A DNA stretch of 64,000 nucleotides from assembly GCA_963932465.1 (NCBI GenBank), contig OZ010788.1, forward strand, positions 667,514,484 through 667,578,483, read 5' to 3'. Position numbers and translations under genes: made by a program. Within the stretch, counting starts at the first letter, position 1; each line of letters opens with the position of its first letter. Below, one piece after another: positions 1 to 11,393 of this stretch. This stretch comes from Maratus speciosus. Lineage: Eukaryota > Arthropoda > Arachnida > Araneae > Salticidae. The notes under the pieces were generated by a model that saw nothing but the letters and a program-made list of their open reading frames with translations, had not been told where the DNA came from and searched no databases.

Positions 1-729
1 TTAGATTAAGTTTTAAAGTTATTTATTATTTATATATAGTATATGATTTTTAATATATTCTTCAATATTATACATTATAGTTTACAACACAGATGCCTTT
101 AATACGCAGATTTAATGTAACTTTTGTTGAAGATTGATAGTCTAAAATTAACAGATTTACAAAGAGAAATTTTTGCTTGATAAAGCTAATTAAAAAGTTA
201 CAAAATAATAAGCAGGAACAATAAAACAAAAAAGACCATATAAAAGATTATATAAAAAAAGGGAAATAAAAGAACAACTATGCAAAAGATTTGTAGAAAA
301 GTAAAAACGCCACGAAGATAATGGGATATTTTTTTTTTTCATTTAATCGATGCTGTGGTCTGACCGAAGAAAATAATATGTGTAATTTAGATTGTCAGGC
401 AAGATAAACAGTACGAAAATTCTTGGGTAATGAATTAATTATTGAAATTGTAAAACAGAATAAGAAAAAGATGTGATTCTTTGATTAGTATTATTTTTTA
501 TCTCAGCTTGACTTCATTGCAATATATATTTGCGGGATTTTTTAAATTAAGTGTATGCACTTCAATATTCTGCATTACAGCTCATAAAAGAAGGCATGGC
601 AATACTCAGATTTGATTAAGGGGGTCTTGTACTGTTAATTCCAGAAAATAATTGATTTTTCTGGGAACATGTATATGAAAGAGTAATTTTTCTGTGTATT
701 TTTAAAACTAACCGCATAAAGAAATTCCC

Positions 730-769
<40 letters not shown>
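1..769. other. AT-rich non-coding flank
   Basis: No coding potential seen. Positions 161-560 belong to a dispersed repeat that recurs at 7560-7900. An (AT)n microsatellite (about 735-770) abuts the mariner-like element, which has inserted at a TA in it. Confidence 0.6.
161..560 (+). repeat. dispersed repeat, copy 1
   Basis: Shares ordered blocks with 7560-7900, including ACTATGCAAAAGAT and CGAAAATTCTTGGGTAATGA, in the same orientation. A weaker third copy lies near 12050-12130. Diverged and of unknown class. Confidence 0.6.
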
Positions 770-771
<2 letters not shown>

Positions 772-774
<3 letters not shown>

Positions 775-1331
775 GGTGTTCCGTTAAAGGTGTCCAATAT
801 TAATAGGGGTAATAGAGGAGATCACACGGAGCATAAATCAGTATATAATGCCTGGCCGGATCTCAATAATTTTCAAGTTACAGCAAATAGAATGAAAAAT
901 CGGAAATTTGTAAAAAAACCCTCATTGCTAAACTATCGATAATGCTACATAAAAACGAAGCACATATTTAGAAAGAGCAGAAAAAATCCTACGAAATGAC
1001 ATAAGTTGTTTTAGAATATTGAGAATTAATGGCGAGTTACAAGCTCTGAAACAGTGAAAAAATACAAAATCAAATATTTAGCAAAATAGTTAATCGTTAA
1101 TTCCAAAAATGCAACTCTACCTACATCAAGGAAAATGTTATAAAATTTGGTCCATTCCGAAAGCTTTCGAAGAAGCTGACAATAAACCATATCAGTTTAA
1201 TTGTATGGGAGAAATCAAGCAGTTCCCTAGTTACAACTCTGTACTGTTGCACGCTCGGAAAGGGCGAAACTCCGCCCATGACGATTGTAAACACCCCGTT
1301 TTAATATCTTTCAATTATACATTTCTGATCA
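772..1331 (+). repeat. left terminal inverted repeat of the mariner-like element
   Basis: Matches the reverse complement of about 3190-3751 along its whole length, up to a shared block around ACTATCGATAATGCTAC and on to a variant of CAATTATACATTTCTGATC near 1312-1330. Small ORFs inside it are incidental. Confidence 0.85.
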
Positions 1332-1590
1332 ACCTCTATCAATACCCTTTCATTATTCAGTCTGGTCAAGTGAATGACATATTGTGCAGCTCTCGCCTTG
1401 TCTTAAAGCAAACTCCGTGACTGCTGCGTTTCCTCCATGAACTTTCAGGATGATGAAGAAGAAGTACTTTTTATGCAAATTTTCTATGTGTATAGGAAGA
1501 AAAGTGTAATAAAACAGCAGTCATCAGTGGGCGTTATGTTAAAGGGAGGCTGTTGTATGTGGGATTGTAGTAAGTTGATATATAATAATT

Positions 1591-2667
1591 ATGCCGGAAT
1601 ACTCTAACGAAGAATATGCGGAGATGCATCTGATGTACGGGCAAGCTCATGGAAATGCATGTCTAGCACAGCGCATGTACCGTGAGCAATTTCCAAGGAG
1701 ACGTTGCCCAAGTTCGAAACTCTTCATAAAAATCGATAGACGATTACGGGAGACTGGATCGTTTAATACAGCAAGCATTGATGCAGGGAAACCTCGACAT
1801 GTACGAACACCTGCAATGGAAGAAGATGTACTGAATATTTTTAAAGATAACCCCTCCACGAGTACACGAGCTGCTGCGTCTGAAGTCGGTGTTTCTCACC
1901 AAAGTGTGTGGCGTGTTCTGCGTGCAGAAAACATGCACCCCTTTCATGTGCAGCGGGTACAACTGTTATCAGTAACAGATTGTGCTCAGCGGACAGAATT
2001 CGTACGCTGGTTGCTTAATGTAACAGAAAATAATCCACAATTTCTGGAAAATATTTTATTTACTGATGAAGCAACATTTACGAGAGAGGGCGTGGTAAAC
2101 ACGCACAATATGCACACATGGTCATATACAAATCCGCACACTGTTTTCCCGTCGAACGCACAACAAAAGTTCAGTGTGAATATATGGGCAGGTGTCCTCG
2201 GCGATTATCTCATAGGGCCATATTTACTCCCAGATGTACTCAATGGCAGTACGTACTTGGTTTTCCTACGGGATATCTTACCGCAGTTACTGCAAAATGT
2301 GCCAGCAACATTGCGCCACAATATGTGGTTTATGCACGAAGGCGCACCGGCACATTTTTTCATAGGTGTTCGCAATCACCTCAATTCAACATATCCTGGG
2401 AAATGGATTGGACGCAGTGGACCTGTTGCTTGGCCTGCACGCTCTCCAGACCTCAATCCGTTAGACTTTTTTGTTTGGGGACACCTTAAATCGCTGGTGT
2501 ATGAAACGCCTGTGGATACACCGGAGGATTTACTAGCGCGAATCGTTGTCGCTGCAGGAGACATTCCCAACTCCGTCGGAGTTTTTCGGCGTGTTCGCCA
2601 ATCTTTACGACGTCGCTGTCGGCTGCGCGATTCTGTTAATGGGCGCAACTTCGAACACCTATTATAA
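1591..2667 (+). CDS. mariner-like transposase (DUF4817-type, DD41D-like spacing)
   Basis: A 358-residue transposase, the expected length for a mariner-like enzyme, which cuts and pastes DNA at TA targets in the nucleus. The N-terminal ~60 residues (NEEYAEMHLMYG ... LFIKIDRRLRETGS) resemble the DUF4817 helix-turn-helix region of arthropod transposases; a second helix-turn-helix follows at about 85-115 (STRAAASEVGVSHQSVWRVL). The catalytic core shows D159 in FTDEATF, then MHEGAPAHF at 248-256 where the family normally has DGAPxH, so the second metal ligand is Glu250 instead of Asp. The third ligand is D292 in LNPLDFFVWG. There are 41 residues between positions 250 and 292, the DD41D spacing of rosa-like mariners. 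The frame is intact, with no stop or frameshift. Asp-to-Glu at a catalytic site usually kills such enzymes, so the protein may be made but inactive. The ATG at 1591 fits the family N-terminus. Confidence 0.93.
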   Translation: MPEYSNEEYAEMHLMYGQAHGNACLAQRMYREQFPRRRCPSSKLFIKIDRRLRETGSFNTASIDAGKPRHVRTPAMEEDVLNIFKDNPSTSTRAAASEVGVSHQSVWRVLRAENMHPFHVQRVQLLSVTDCAQRTEFVRWLLNVTENNPQFLENILFTDEATFTREGVVNTHNMHTWSYTNPHTVFPSNAQQKFSVNIWAGVLGDYLIGPYLLPDVLNGSTYLVFLRDILPQLLQNVPATLRHNMWFMHEGAPAHFFIGVRNHLNSTYPGKWIGRSGPVAWPARSPDLNPLDFFVWGHLKSLVYETPVDTPEDLLARIVVAAGDIPNSVGVFRRVRQSLRRRCRLRDSVNGRNFEHLL

Positions 2668-3189
2668 TAATGTCCGTTCGTCTGCCTTCCGACATTGAAC
2701 TGTGCAGCGCAGGCCAGAAGACTATGCTTCACATATGTCATAAAGTACGTGGAATGTAATTCTTTATTTGTCATTTTTCTTTTATTTTCAACACTTTTTG
2801 GCACAGTATTTTGTAAGTCACAGACTGTGGTGTACTCAAATTGTAAATTACAAAGTTTGTATGAATTAATTTAAAATTTAGTGTCTTTTTTAAATTTATA
2901 ATTAATAAAATTATTATGCTATTTGTTATTATTATTTCCTATCATAAATTATGATGCACATATACATACAATAATTGTCCATGTAAAACATGTACTGAAA
3001 CTTCTTGCATAGTTACAAATCGCAATATTTTTAATTATTTCCGAATTTTCACCACCAGTTTAATTTTAAAGAATTTAACTTAAGCTTTATATCAATAAAA
3101 GACCACTTTAAAATGTAGACTATTATTGTAAAGTTATTTTGGTTCATTCAACTCTTGAATAATTAAAAATGTTGCATCTCAGAAGAAGC

Positions 3190-3751
3190 ATGATCGAAAA
3201 TGTATAGTTGAGAGTAATTAAAAAGGCGGTGTTTCCAATCGTGATGGGCGGAGTTTAACCTTTGCTAGTGTCAAAGAAAGCGGAGTTGTAACTAAGAAAC
3301 TGATTAATTTCTCTCACACAATTAAACCGATATGGTTCATTGTAAGCTTTTTCGAAAGTTTTCGGAATGGACCAAATTTTACTACATTTTCCTTGTTGTA
3401 GCTAGAGTTGTCTTTTTGGAATTAACGATTAACTATTTTGATGTATATTGGATTTCGTACTTTTTTCACAGTTTCAGGGCTTGTAACTCGTCAATAAATA
3501 TTGCTATTTTAATACAATTGATGTCATTTTGTAGGTTTTTTTCTGCTCTTTCTAAATATGTGCTTCGTTTTTATGTAGCATTATCGATAGTTTAGCAATG
3601 AGGGTTCTTTTACAATTTTCCGAATTTTCATTCTATTTGCTGTAACTTGAAAACTATTGCGATCCGACCAGGCTTTATATACTGATTTATGCTCCATGTG
3701 ATCTCCTCTATTACCCCTATTAACATTGGACCCCTTTAACGGAACACCCTG
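3190..3751 (-). repeat. right terminal inverted repeat of the mariner-like element
   Basis: Reverse complement of 772-1331 with scattered differences; for example TTTAACGGAACACCCTG closes the element. The stretch 2668-3189 between the ORF and this repeat is AT-rich and shows nothing else. Confidence 0.85.
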
Positions 3752-3847
3752 TATATATAAAACCCTTATATATAATACCTTTTAATAAAATTACAATTCA
3801 TCCTCGTTTTCTTTTTTTATTAAAAAATAAAAATTAATATATATGTA

Positions 3848-4016
3848 TCAGGGATGAGAGCGCTCCGACCCAAATGACGGATTACTACCACTAAATTTTA
3901 ATAGTATTTCTCCCATTATTTAATGACTGAATTTCTGAGATATAATAAAGCAAAGAATTCTATTAAAATTTAGTGGTAGTAATTGGTCATTTGGGTCGAA
4001 GCGCTCTCATCCTTGA
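3848..4016. mobile_element. 169-bp foldback element with TA duplication
   Basis: Left arm TCAGGGATGAGAGCGCT pairs with right arm AGCGCTCTCATCCTTGA. Pairing continues inward through CTACCACTAAATTTTAATAG and its complement CTATTAAAATTTAGTGGTAG. TA flanks both ends (3846-3847, 4017-4018), as for Tc1-mariner MITEs. Its inner arms carry the CCACT-A/T-rich core seen in many other short elements of this window. Confidence 0.85.
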
Positions 4017-4762
4017 TATATATATATATATATATATATATTGACTTTTAAAGCTTCTATTAAAGTAATAATTTTAATTTTTTACACCAGGATGTATTAA
4101 ACGCTGAATATTGGCAATATTGTAAAATTCAAATTAAACAATTTAAAAAGTGTTTTTTAGGTTTTTTTAAATAATGTAATTATTTTCTATTTATATTATA
4201 TTAATTGATTTTATCACGGTATTTCAAAATGAATTAACTTAGTCCATACGTTATAATTTCTGTGTTAACTTAACTATTTTATTCACCTTAATCTTATCAT
4301 GCTTGGATACTGTGTGCGGGAGGATATTTTGAAAATCAACTGGTTTTTTATTCGGTATGTAGTGTAATATTTCTATTTTTTATGCTATAAATGAAATATT
4401 TAAGGGGTTGTATTGTTTTTTTCCATTTCATGCCATTTGATAATGTTCTGTTTTCATTTCTCTTGATCATATTGGTTGTTTGGGTACAGGAGAAAAAAAA
4501 ATTCAGCTTTTAGCTTTTTTCTCACAGAAAACAACCGATTTGCTTATATCATTGAATTCTGTACTCTTGAAAACGTAATTCAATATATAAGTTTTTCAAT
4601 TTTTTTCGGTATCCATATTCTTCCATATTAATTCTTGCAATTATGTATAAGGCACTTTATTTTATACATACAGTTCTATATTATAGATTTGTGGTATTCA
4701 TTTTTATTGTCAATTCACAATATTGCGGTTTATGATGATGGTCGGTAATGTTTAATTAATGG

Positions 4763-4813
<51 letters not shown>

Positions 4814-4857
4814 CAGTACTTTTTTTCTTTCTTTTTTTAAATTCGTCTGATTGCGGC
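4017..4857. other. AT-rich intergenic sequence with (TA)n tracts
   Basis: Contains (TA)n at about 4017-4040 and 4764-4808. No gene or recognisable element. Confidence 0.6.
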
Positions 4858-4893
4858 ATGGCGGTGATCCACCTGACCAGCACCTTATCAGTG
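4858..4893 (+). other. possible small coding exon with a strong splice donor
   Basis: A GC-rich island in very AT-rich sequence. It begins with ATG, stays open for 12 codons (MAVIHLTSTLSV), and is followed immediately by GTGAGTG, a full match to the GTRAGT donor consensus. A pyrimidine-rich tract precedes it. No continuing exon was found, so this is only a candidate first exon; it may equally be chance or a repeat fragment. Confidence 0.15.
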
Positions 4894-6025
4894 GTGAGTG
4901 CAGCGCTATTTTAATGATTTATTCAAGTTTACTGCGTTAACAGGTTCTATATCGCTATTTAGATTCTCGATCTAGCACTACACAGACCAACGATTTACAT
5001 CGTCATATTTATTGTAAGTAGTGCCATTTTTTTTAGGTCGAACAAAAGGTGCAATTTATCTTGAAAAGTAAATTTGGGAGGAGGGGGGAGGGACAGAAAA
5101 TGGATTTCCGCTAAAAAGTAGATTGCACCCACAGAAGAGAATTTTATGCCGAAATGCAAGGCAGACGTTGGAATGGGTGACAAGATTCCGAAAAACAGAC
5201 TAGACTAGATGACTAGAAACTTATCAAGTCATGCCAAACGTAAGCAATGCTTCAAAATCTTTAAACTCGCGTATTTCAAAATCATGAAAATGTGCTTAAT
5301 TTTAAATTGCGCTCGAGACTTGGCTTGAACCACATATTTACATACAATCTTCACTGATAGATAGATTATATCTAAATCTTAAAACTCAAACTGAACATGT
5401 GCATATTTTAGCAAGATTTATATTTTAAAAATAAAGTTCGAAGTGTTGCATGTTGATTTTTTTTTTCGGGTTTATCGGAGCATAATTGAAGAGCTAAGTG
5501 GAAGAACATGTTAAGTAACAAAAATTACATTTGAAGAAATTTGAAGTGAAAGTTTTTGCATTAAATTTTAATGATTTATTTTCTGTTTGATGCTATGTGT
5601 TTAAAATATTAACAGGTATGGTACTAAACTCTCTCAGAAAAACTTATTCATATTTATTTTTCAAATATTAAAATTTATTAATATTATTGACATTATTAAA
5701 TATTAAAATATTAAATATTAATGAATAATGTCTTAAATCTTCAAGACTAAATATAATCTTAGTATTTTAGCTTCACCATGTGATAGGATATCTCATAATG
5801 CTTTCATCCAAAAGATAATATGTTCATCCACTCATCTCTTCAATTGTTTTTTGTATAAATGTTTAATGAGCCTAATTGTTTGAAATAAAAAATATATTTA
5901 CGTTCTGCCTTTAGATATAGCTATATCTAAAGACATAATACACAGGACGCTTAAATATAGCTTGAAAAAATATATAAAGTGTCAGACATATCTTGTGTGC
6001 AATGCTGAAAAATCTCATTTTGAGA
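4894..6025. other. non-coding sequence
   Basis: AT-rich. A short perfect palindrome built on TTAGATATAGCTATATCTAA lies near 5913. Nothing else is supported. Confidence 0.5.
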
Positions 6026-6203
6026 TACGGTAATTTCCCGCGTATGCGTCGCGGCTAAGTTAAGTCTTTTTCATACCGGAAATTTTATTTAAAAAATGAA
6101 ATAAAATAAATGCGAAGCAAAAGTAACTGAAATTTTATTTAAAAAAATTCTGGTAGGAAATCGAGTTATCCGAACTTCGACGCATACGTGCGAAATTACG
6201 GTA
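6026..6203. mobile_element. 178-bp foldback element (TACGGTAATTTC ends)
   Basis: The left end TACGGTAATTTCCCGCGTATG pairs with the right end CGTATGCGTC...GAAATTACGGTA after reversal. Inside are ACCGGAAATTTTATTTAAA and TTTAAAAAAATTCTGGT, a version of the shared core. A related half-element occurs at 25089-25147 (TTCTGGTAGAAAATCGCG ... CGCGAAATTACGGTA). Confidence 0.7.
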
Positions 6204-6392
6204 AATAACTTTAAAATATAGTTTAATAAAACTATTACACAACTAACCCAAGTTATAACTGGTGAAACTTTAGTAATTTTCTTGTTCAGTTCCTCTTATA
6301 ATGAGCAGAAAATGATGCTCATTCATATACATGTTCCTCGAAAAATCGAATTTTTGTTATAAGATTTAAGAGTAGTTTGTCCCCTTAAGAAG

Positions 6393-6660
6393 CCCAGTTG
6401 CGTGGTGATCTGTGCGTCTCTCTACCATGCTGCAGGTCCACAGTTCGATTCGGGACTGCAGACTTGGCAAGGTTTATTCAAGCTTTCATTCTTCCGGTGT
6501 CGATGAAATGAGTACCAAGCTTGCTTGGAAACTAAACACTGAAGATTCCGCGTTAGACCGACCACTTAGTAGGGACTTGTGCTGCATAGCACTTCTCGGT
6601 TCATGATCAGGAAAACAGGGCTGGGCACTTTAGTTCAATGCTCGTATTCATCATTTGCCT
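6393..6660 (+). mobile_element. tRNA-derived SINE, type 1
   Basis: Contains a box-A-like GCGTGGTGATCTGTGCG and, 30-40 bp later, a box-B match GTTCGATTCGG (6443-6453), the RNA polymerase III promoter layout. The body that follows (GATGAAATGAGTACCAAGC, then ACTAAACACTGAAGATTCC) has the look of arthropod tRNA SINEs. No target duplication was identified; the end is approximate. Confidence 0.6.
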
Positions 6661-7217
6661 CAACCTATACTCTGTGTAATTTCAATTGGCTTCTCAACGA
6701 CATCTATCCTCCCCCATTTCATCCATTCGTTGCAATGACACACTAAAGCTGCACACAGACGTGTGTTTTGCTAGACTTCTCCTGTTTTCGTGGAAATCTT
6801 TTCTTCTGAACCCATCTGCGGTTTATTCACAAAAGAATGAGGGGAATGAACAATGGGTCAGGAGATCAGGAGCTCGACTCTACTTGAAGGAAAGATCCCT
6901 CTTTTTCTGAACATTAGTCCCTTTCCTACTATTGTCATTAAAAATTAAAAACACCCCGTGGCCACAACAATCGATGCTGACACTGATAATAGTTAGAAGG
7001 ATGGTGCGTACGCAGCCTAAGACGCGAAATCCCTGGTCCCGCTTTTCCCTCAGTGATAATCAAACAAAGGACAAAGCTTTGTATTGATCTCAAGTAGGGT
7101 GGGGTAAAAAGAATGCTTAGTCATCCCGCAGTTAAAATTATCATAGTTACTGACCTGAAATAGTGACCGGGAAACTGACCTTGAGAAGTCCGTTGAAATT
7201 ACATATAGTATATAGGA
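6661..7217. other. non-coding sequence
   Basis: More balanced in base composition than its surroundings, but no family was recognised. A 74-codon ORF at 6686-6910 has no recognisable motif. Confidence 0.4.
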
Positions 7218-7323
7218 CCTCGGTCGAACACTCAAATCAATTTAACGATTAACCTGATTGTACTGATCGCGGCTAAAGATCAATCAGATTATTGATGTAT
7301 AACATTTGAGCATTCGACCGAGG
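7218..7323. repeat. 106-bp foldback
   Basis: CCTCGGTCGAACACTCAAAT at the left pairs with ATTTGAGCATTCGACCGAGG at the right, with a further imperfect inverted match inside (GATTAACCTGATTG and CAATCAGATTATTGAT). MITE-sized, class unknown. Confidence 0.75.
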
Positions 7324-7559
7324 TTTTCACGGTTGGGGTAGACGGTGAATACCATTATTAGTGCCTCCTTATGGTAGCTTAAAAAATAATCTTTTCAGAC
7401 CTTTAAGCCTGTTGTTGTAATATGGATAAACGAATTTTCGAACAATTTCATTTAAATATAGATAATCCATATTTTTATTTCACGACAGTTATAACAGCAC
7501 AAATCTGTACAAAATTTCTTGTATAAATTTTGTATAGATTCTTTGTATAGATAAATCTA

Positions 7560-7900
7560 TTTCTTTACAAAGTGAAACTTATTCGTGATAAAACCAATTA
7601 AAAAAAACAAATAACAGAAGCAAGGGAAAAAAAACCCTCAAAGAAGAATAAATAAAATCGTAACTATGCAAAAGATCTGTGCAAAAGTAAACATAATATG
7701 AAGGGATTAAAATTCTTTTTTATTAAAAATATAGTGTGGTGTAATCCAGAAATTGTGTGGTAAGATAACAGTACGAAAATTCTTGGGTAATGAATTAATT
7801 ATTTAGACTGTAAAGAAAAAAAAAAGAATAATCAGATAAAAAAGTGCGATTTATTATTACTTTTTATCACATTTTTATCTTATTTTAACATATATTTCGG
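7560..7900 (+). repeat. dispersed repeat, copy 2
   Basis: Direct-orientation homologue of 161-560, with the best-kept block ACAGTACGAAAATTCTTGGG at 7769-7788. Copies are diverged; no coding content. Confidence 0.6.
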
Positions 7901-8079
7901 AGAGATTAGAAGATTAAATCTTATGAATATTAGTAAAACTACAAGGAGACTTAAGGAAAGAGATAACATTCAAATACTCAAATCGAATTTGAATAACTAT
8001 GATTACTATGGTTTTTTTTATATTATTATTATAAACAAAGCATTTTATTAAAAATTGTTTCAGCAACAGCTGAAATTTG

Positions 8080-10502
8080 AATTTAAAAAAGCTCGTCGCA
8101 CTTGTATTTATGGTTTTTTTTCTAATAAAATCTTTAAAATACTAGATTTATTAAATTATAGTTTTTTTTTAATTATATGTTCAAAATACATGTTTCAAGA
8201 TATTTCTGCATCAAGCTGCACACGACAAAACAAAAATGCAATATGTTGTTATTAATGCTATATATATATATATATACGAATGTAATATATTTTTTAAATA
8301 TAACTTTTAATACAACAATTTTACTAACAAACTCTCTTTTTTACCGTCTGTTCCTTTATAAGTTGCAACATTAATATCTAAAAAAAAGGTTGTTTTAGCA
8401 TATTATGTCCAAGTACAAAGTACTTATGACAGCTTGTCCTCATTTTTATTAGGTTTATCAAAAATAAATAAAAAAGACATTACACACAATTTTATAAAGA
8501 GATTGAATTCAGAAACAGACAAACAATTAAATTAAGAAATAACTACAAGTGGCAGAATTTTAAAAAACTCGTCGCGCTTGTATTTATTTATTTTTACTTT
8601 TTTAAAGAAAATCTTTAAAATGATAGATTTATTAAATTACAGTTATTTTTTTAAAAATGATAATATGTTCAAAATACATGTTTCAAGATATTTCTGCATC
8701 AAGCTATACACGACAAAACAAAAATGAAATCTGTTGGTATTGATGCTATATATATAACTATATATATATACGAATGTAAGATATTTTTAAAATATAACAT
8801 TTGGTGCAACAATTTTACTAATACACTCTTTTTTTTCCCCAGCTGTTCCTGTATAAGTTGCAACATTAATATCTAAAAAATTGTTGTTTTTAACATATTA
8901 CGTCTAAGCACGATACACTTTCTATGACAGCTTGTTCTCTTTTTCATTATGTTTATCAAAAATAAATAAACGAGACATTTAAACACAGATTAATAAAGAG
9001 GTTGAATTTATAAACATACAAAAAAATAAATTAAAAAAATAACTACAAGTGCCAGAATTTTAAAAAACTCGTCGCGCTTGTATTTATTTATTAACTTTTC
9101 AAAGAAAATCTTTAAAATGATAGATTTATTAAATTACAGTTATTTTTTAAACATGATTATATGTTCTATATGTTTCAAGATATTTCTGCATCAAACAGTA
9201 CACGACAAAACAAAAAGGAAACATGTTATTAATGCTATATATATACATATACGAATGTAAGATATTTTTAAAATATAACATTTGATACAACAATTTTACT
9301 AATATACTCTTTTTTTTTCACCATCTGTTCCTGTATAAGTTGCAACATTAATATCTAAAAAAAATTTGTTTTAAGCATATTACGTCTAAGCACAAGGTAC
9401 TTTCTATGACACAGCTTGTCCTCTTTTTCATTAGGTTTATCAAAAATAAATAAAAAAAGACATTTACACACAATTTAATAAACAGATTGAATTCATAAAC
9501 AAGCAAACAATTAAATAAAAAAATAACTACAAGTGCCAGAATTTAAAAAACTCGTCCGGCTTGTATTTATAAATTATGTTTTTAAAGAAAATCTTTAAAA
9601 TGATAGTTTTATTAAATTACAGTTATTTTTTAAACATGATTATATGTTCAAAATACATGTTTCAAGATATTTCTGCATCAAGCTGAACGCGACAAAACAA
9701 AAATTAAATCTGTTGTTATTAATTCTATATATATACGAATGTAAGATATTTAAAATATATAATATTTGATACAACAATTTTACTAACATACTCTCTTTTT
9801 TTCACAATTTGTTCCTGTATAAGTTGCAACATTAATATTTTTTTAAAAAAATGATGCTTTCAACTTATCACATAACAATGTACTATCTGTACCAGCTTGT
9901 CCTATTTCTTATTAGGTTTAAGAAAAATCAATAAAAAAAGACTTCTACACATAATTTAATAAACAGATTGAATTCATAAACATGCAAACAATTAAATTAA
10001 AAAATAACTGCAAGTGCCAGAATTAAAAAAAAACTCGTCGCGCTTGTATTTATTTATTAATTTTTTAAAGAAAATCTTAAAAATGATAGATTTATTAAAT
10101 TACAGTTATTTTTTAAACGTGATTATATGTTCAAAATACGTGTTTCACGATATTTAAGCTGTACACGACAAAACAAAAATGAAATCTGTTGGTATTAATG
10201 CTATATATATAAATGTATATATACGAATGTAAGATATTTTAAAAATATAACATTTGATGCAACAATTTTACTATTATACTCTCTTTTTTTTCACCAGCTG
10301 TTCCTGTACAAGTTGCAACATTAATATCTAAAAAATTGTTGTTTTTAACATATTACGATATACTTTCTATCACAGCTTGTTCTCTTTTTCATTATGTTTA
10401 TCAAAAATAAATAAAAGAGACATTTACACACAAATTAATAAAGAGATTGAATTTATAAACATTCAAACAATTAAATTAAAAAAATAACTACAAGTGCCAG
10501 AA
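8080..10502 (+). repeat. tandem array, five ~480-bp units
   Basis: The landmark CTCGTCGCGCTTGTATTTAT (with variants) recurs at about 8092, 8568, 9068, 9551 and 10033, spaced 476-500 bp. Other landmarks, CATGTTTCAAGATATTTCTG, AAGTTGCAACATTAATAT and AACTACAAGTGCCAGAA, recur in the same order. Short (TA)n tracts sit at one fixed place in each unit and vary in length. Units have diverged by substitutions and small indels. ORFs inside are AT-rich chance frames. Confidence 0.92.
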
Positions 10503-11187
10503 GCTTTTTAAATTAAATTTTAAGCTGTTACACAAACAATGAAACAAAATGAAAAAAGGAGAAAAATTTTTTTTATACCGAATTAATACTCAAAATTTTA
10601 TTTACAAAATCAATATCTTTTAAGTTATACACATGGCTTAATTTGCATTTACATTTTAATATAAGAGAGATTAAAAAGATATATTTAAGAAACATAAAAA
10701 ATAAGTAAATAAATATAATCTCCACAAAGGAATTACAAAGAAAATACACAAGCCAAATGTGATTTAATTTTTCTTGTAATAAAGAAAAATTCCTATTTAT
10801 TTAATTCAAATTTTTGAAAACATTTTAACAACACAGAATAATAAATTATTCACATAATAACAAAACTATAGGGATTAGAAATAAAATTGCAACATAGAAT
10901 TACTTTGTTTTAGAGGCAGCAAAAAAAAAAAAAAAAAAAAAACGAATAATCTTAGGTTACTTGAAACAAAACATGTAAATAAACGAATACAATTGAAAAT
11001 ATAATAATATAGAACGTTTACTGATCATAAAATTTAATCACCGCTGTTTCCGTATAACGCGTTTGCCTTAATTAATAAAAAAAAATTATCCGATCAAATG
11101 AAGCGAAAATTACTGATCGGAAATAGTGGTATTCAAATTTAACCAATAGACCGTAACAATAATTCTCATAATAAAATAAGTATACTT
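10503..11187. other. AT-rich non-coding sequence
   Basis: Contains a poly(A) run near 10920-10941. No element or gene recognised. Confidence 0.5.
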
Positions 11188-11393
11188 TTAACCCTTTCAC
11201 TTGCAAGTAATTTCGTTTCTGTAATGTTGATGTCACACTGGAATTTTCGAAAAAAATTATTTCAAAATAAAGCAATTTTACTACTTTTTTCCACCAAAGT
11301 TGTAAAAGTAAATTTTAATTAAAAGTTCTTGTTGCTAATCTTGATTAAAATTACGTGAGGTAAAATATATCCCATCGCCCCTCAAGGGGTTAA
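11188..11393. mobile_element. TTAA-bounded short element
   Basis: 206 bp. TTAA at both ends. Left TTAACCCTTTCACTTGCAAG and, reversed, right TTAACCCCTTGAGGGGCGAT. Closest relative in the window is 22491-22704, which shares TTTTTTCCACCAAAGTT and TATATCCCA(C/T)CGCCCCTCAA. piggyBac-type elements use TTAA targets, so a piggyBac-like MITE is the likely class. Confidence 0.75.

Larger units (their letters stand above)
772..3751 (+). mobile_element. mariner-like DNA transposon with long terminal inverted repeats
   Basis: A complete element of 2,980 bp. It begins CAGGGTGTTCCGTTAAAGG and ends with the complement, CCTTTAACGGAACACCCTG, and has TA on both sides (770-771 and 3752-3753), the target duplication of the IS630-Tc1-mariner superfamily. 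The inverted repeats are about 560 bp, far longer than the 20-30 bp of classical mariners, and have diverged by many scattered substitutions, so the insertion is not recent. One ORF (1591-2667) lies between them. The left flank is an (AT)n microsatellite. Confidence 0.93.

Noticed and set aside
1109..1420. 103-codon ORF
   Set aside because: Mostly inside the left inverted repeat of the mariner-like element and not preserved in the right repeat.
8080..10502. CRISPR-like repeats
   Set aside because: Repeats are about 480 bp, diverged and without unique spacers, in a eukaryotic context.
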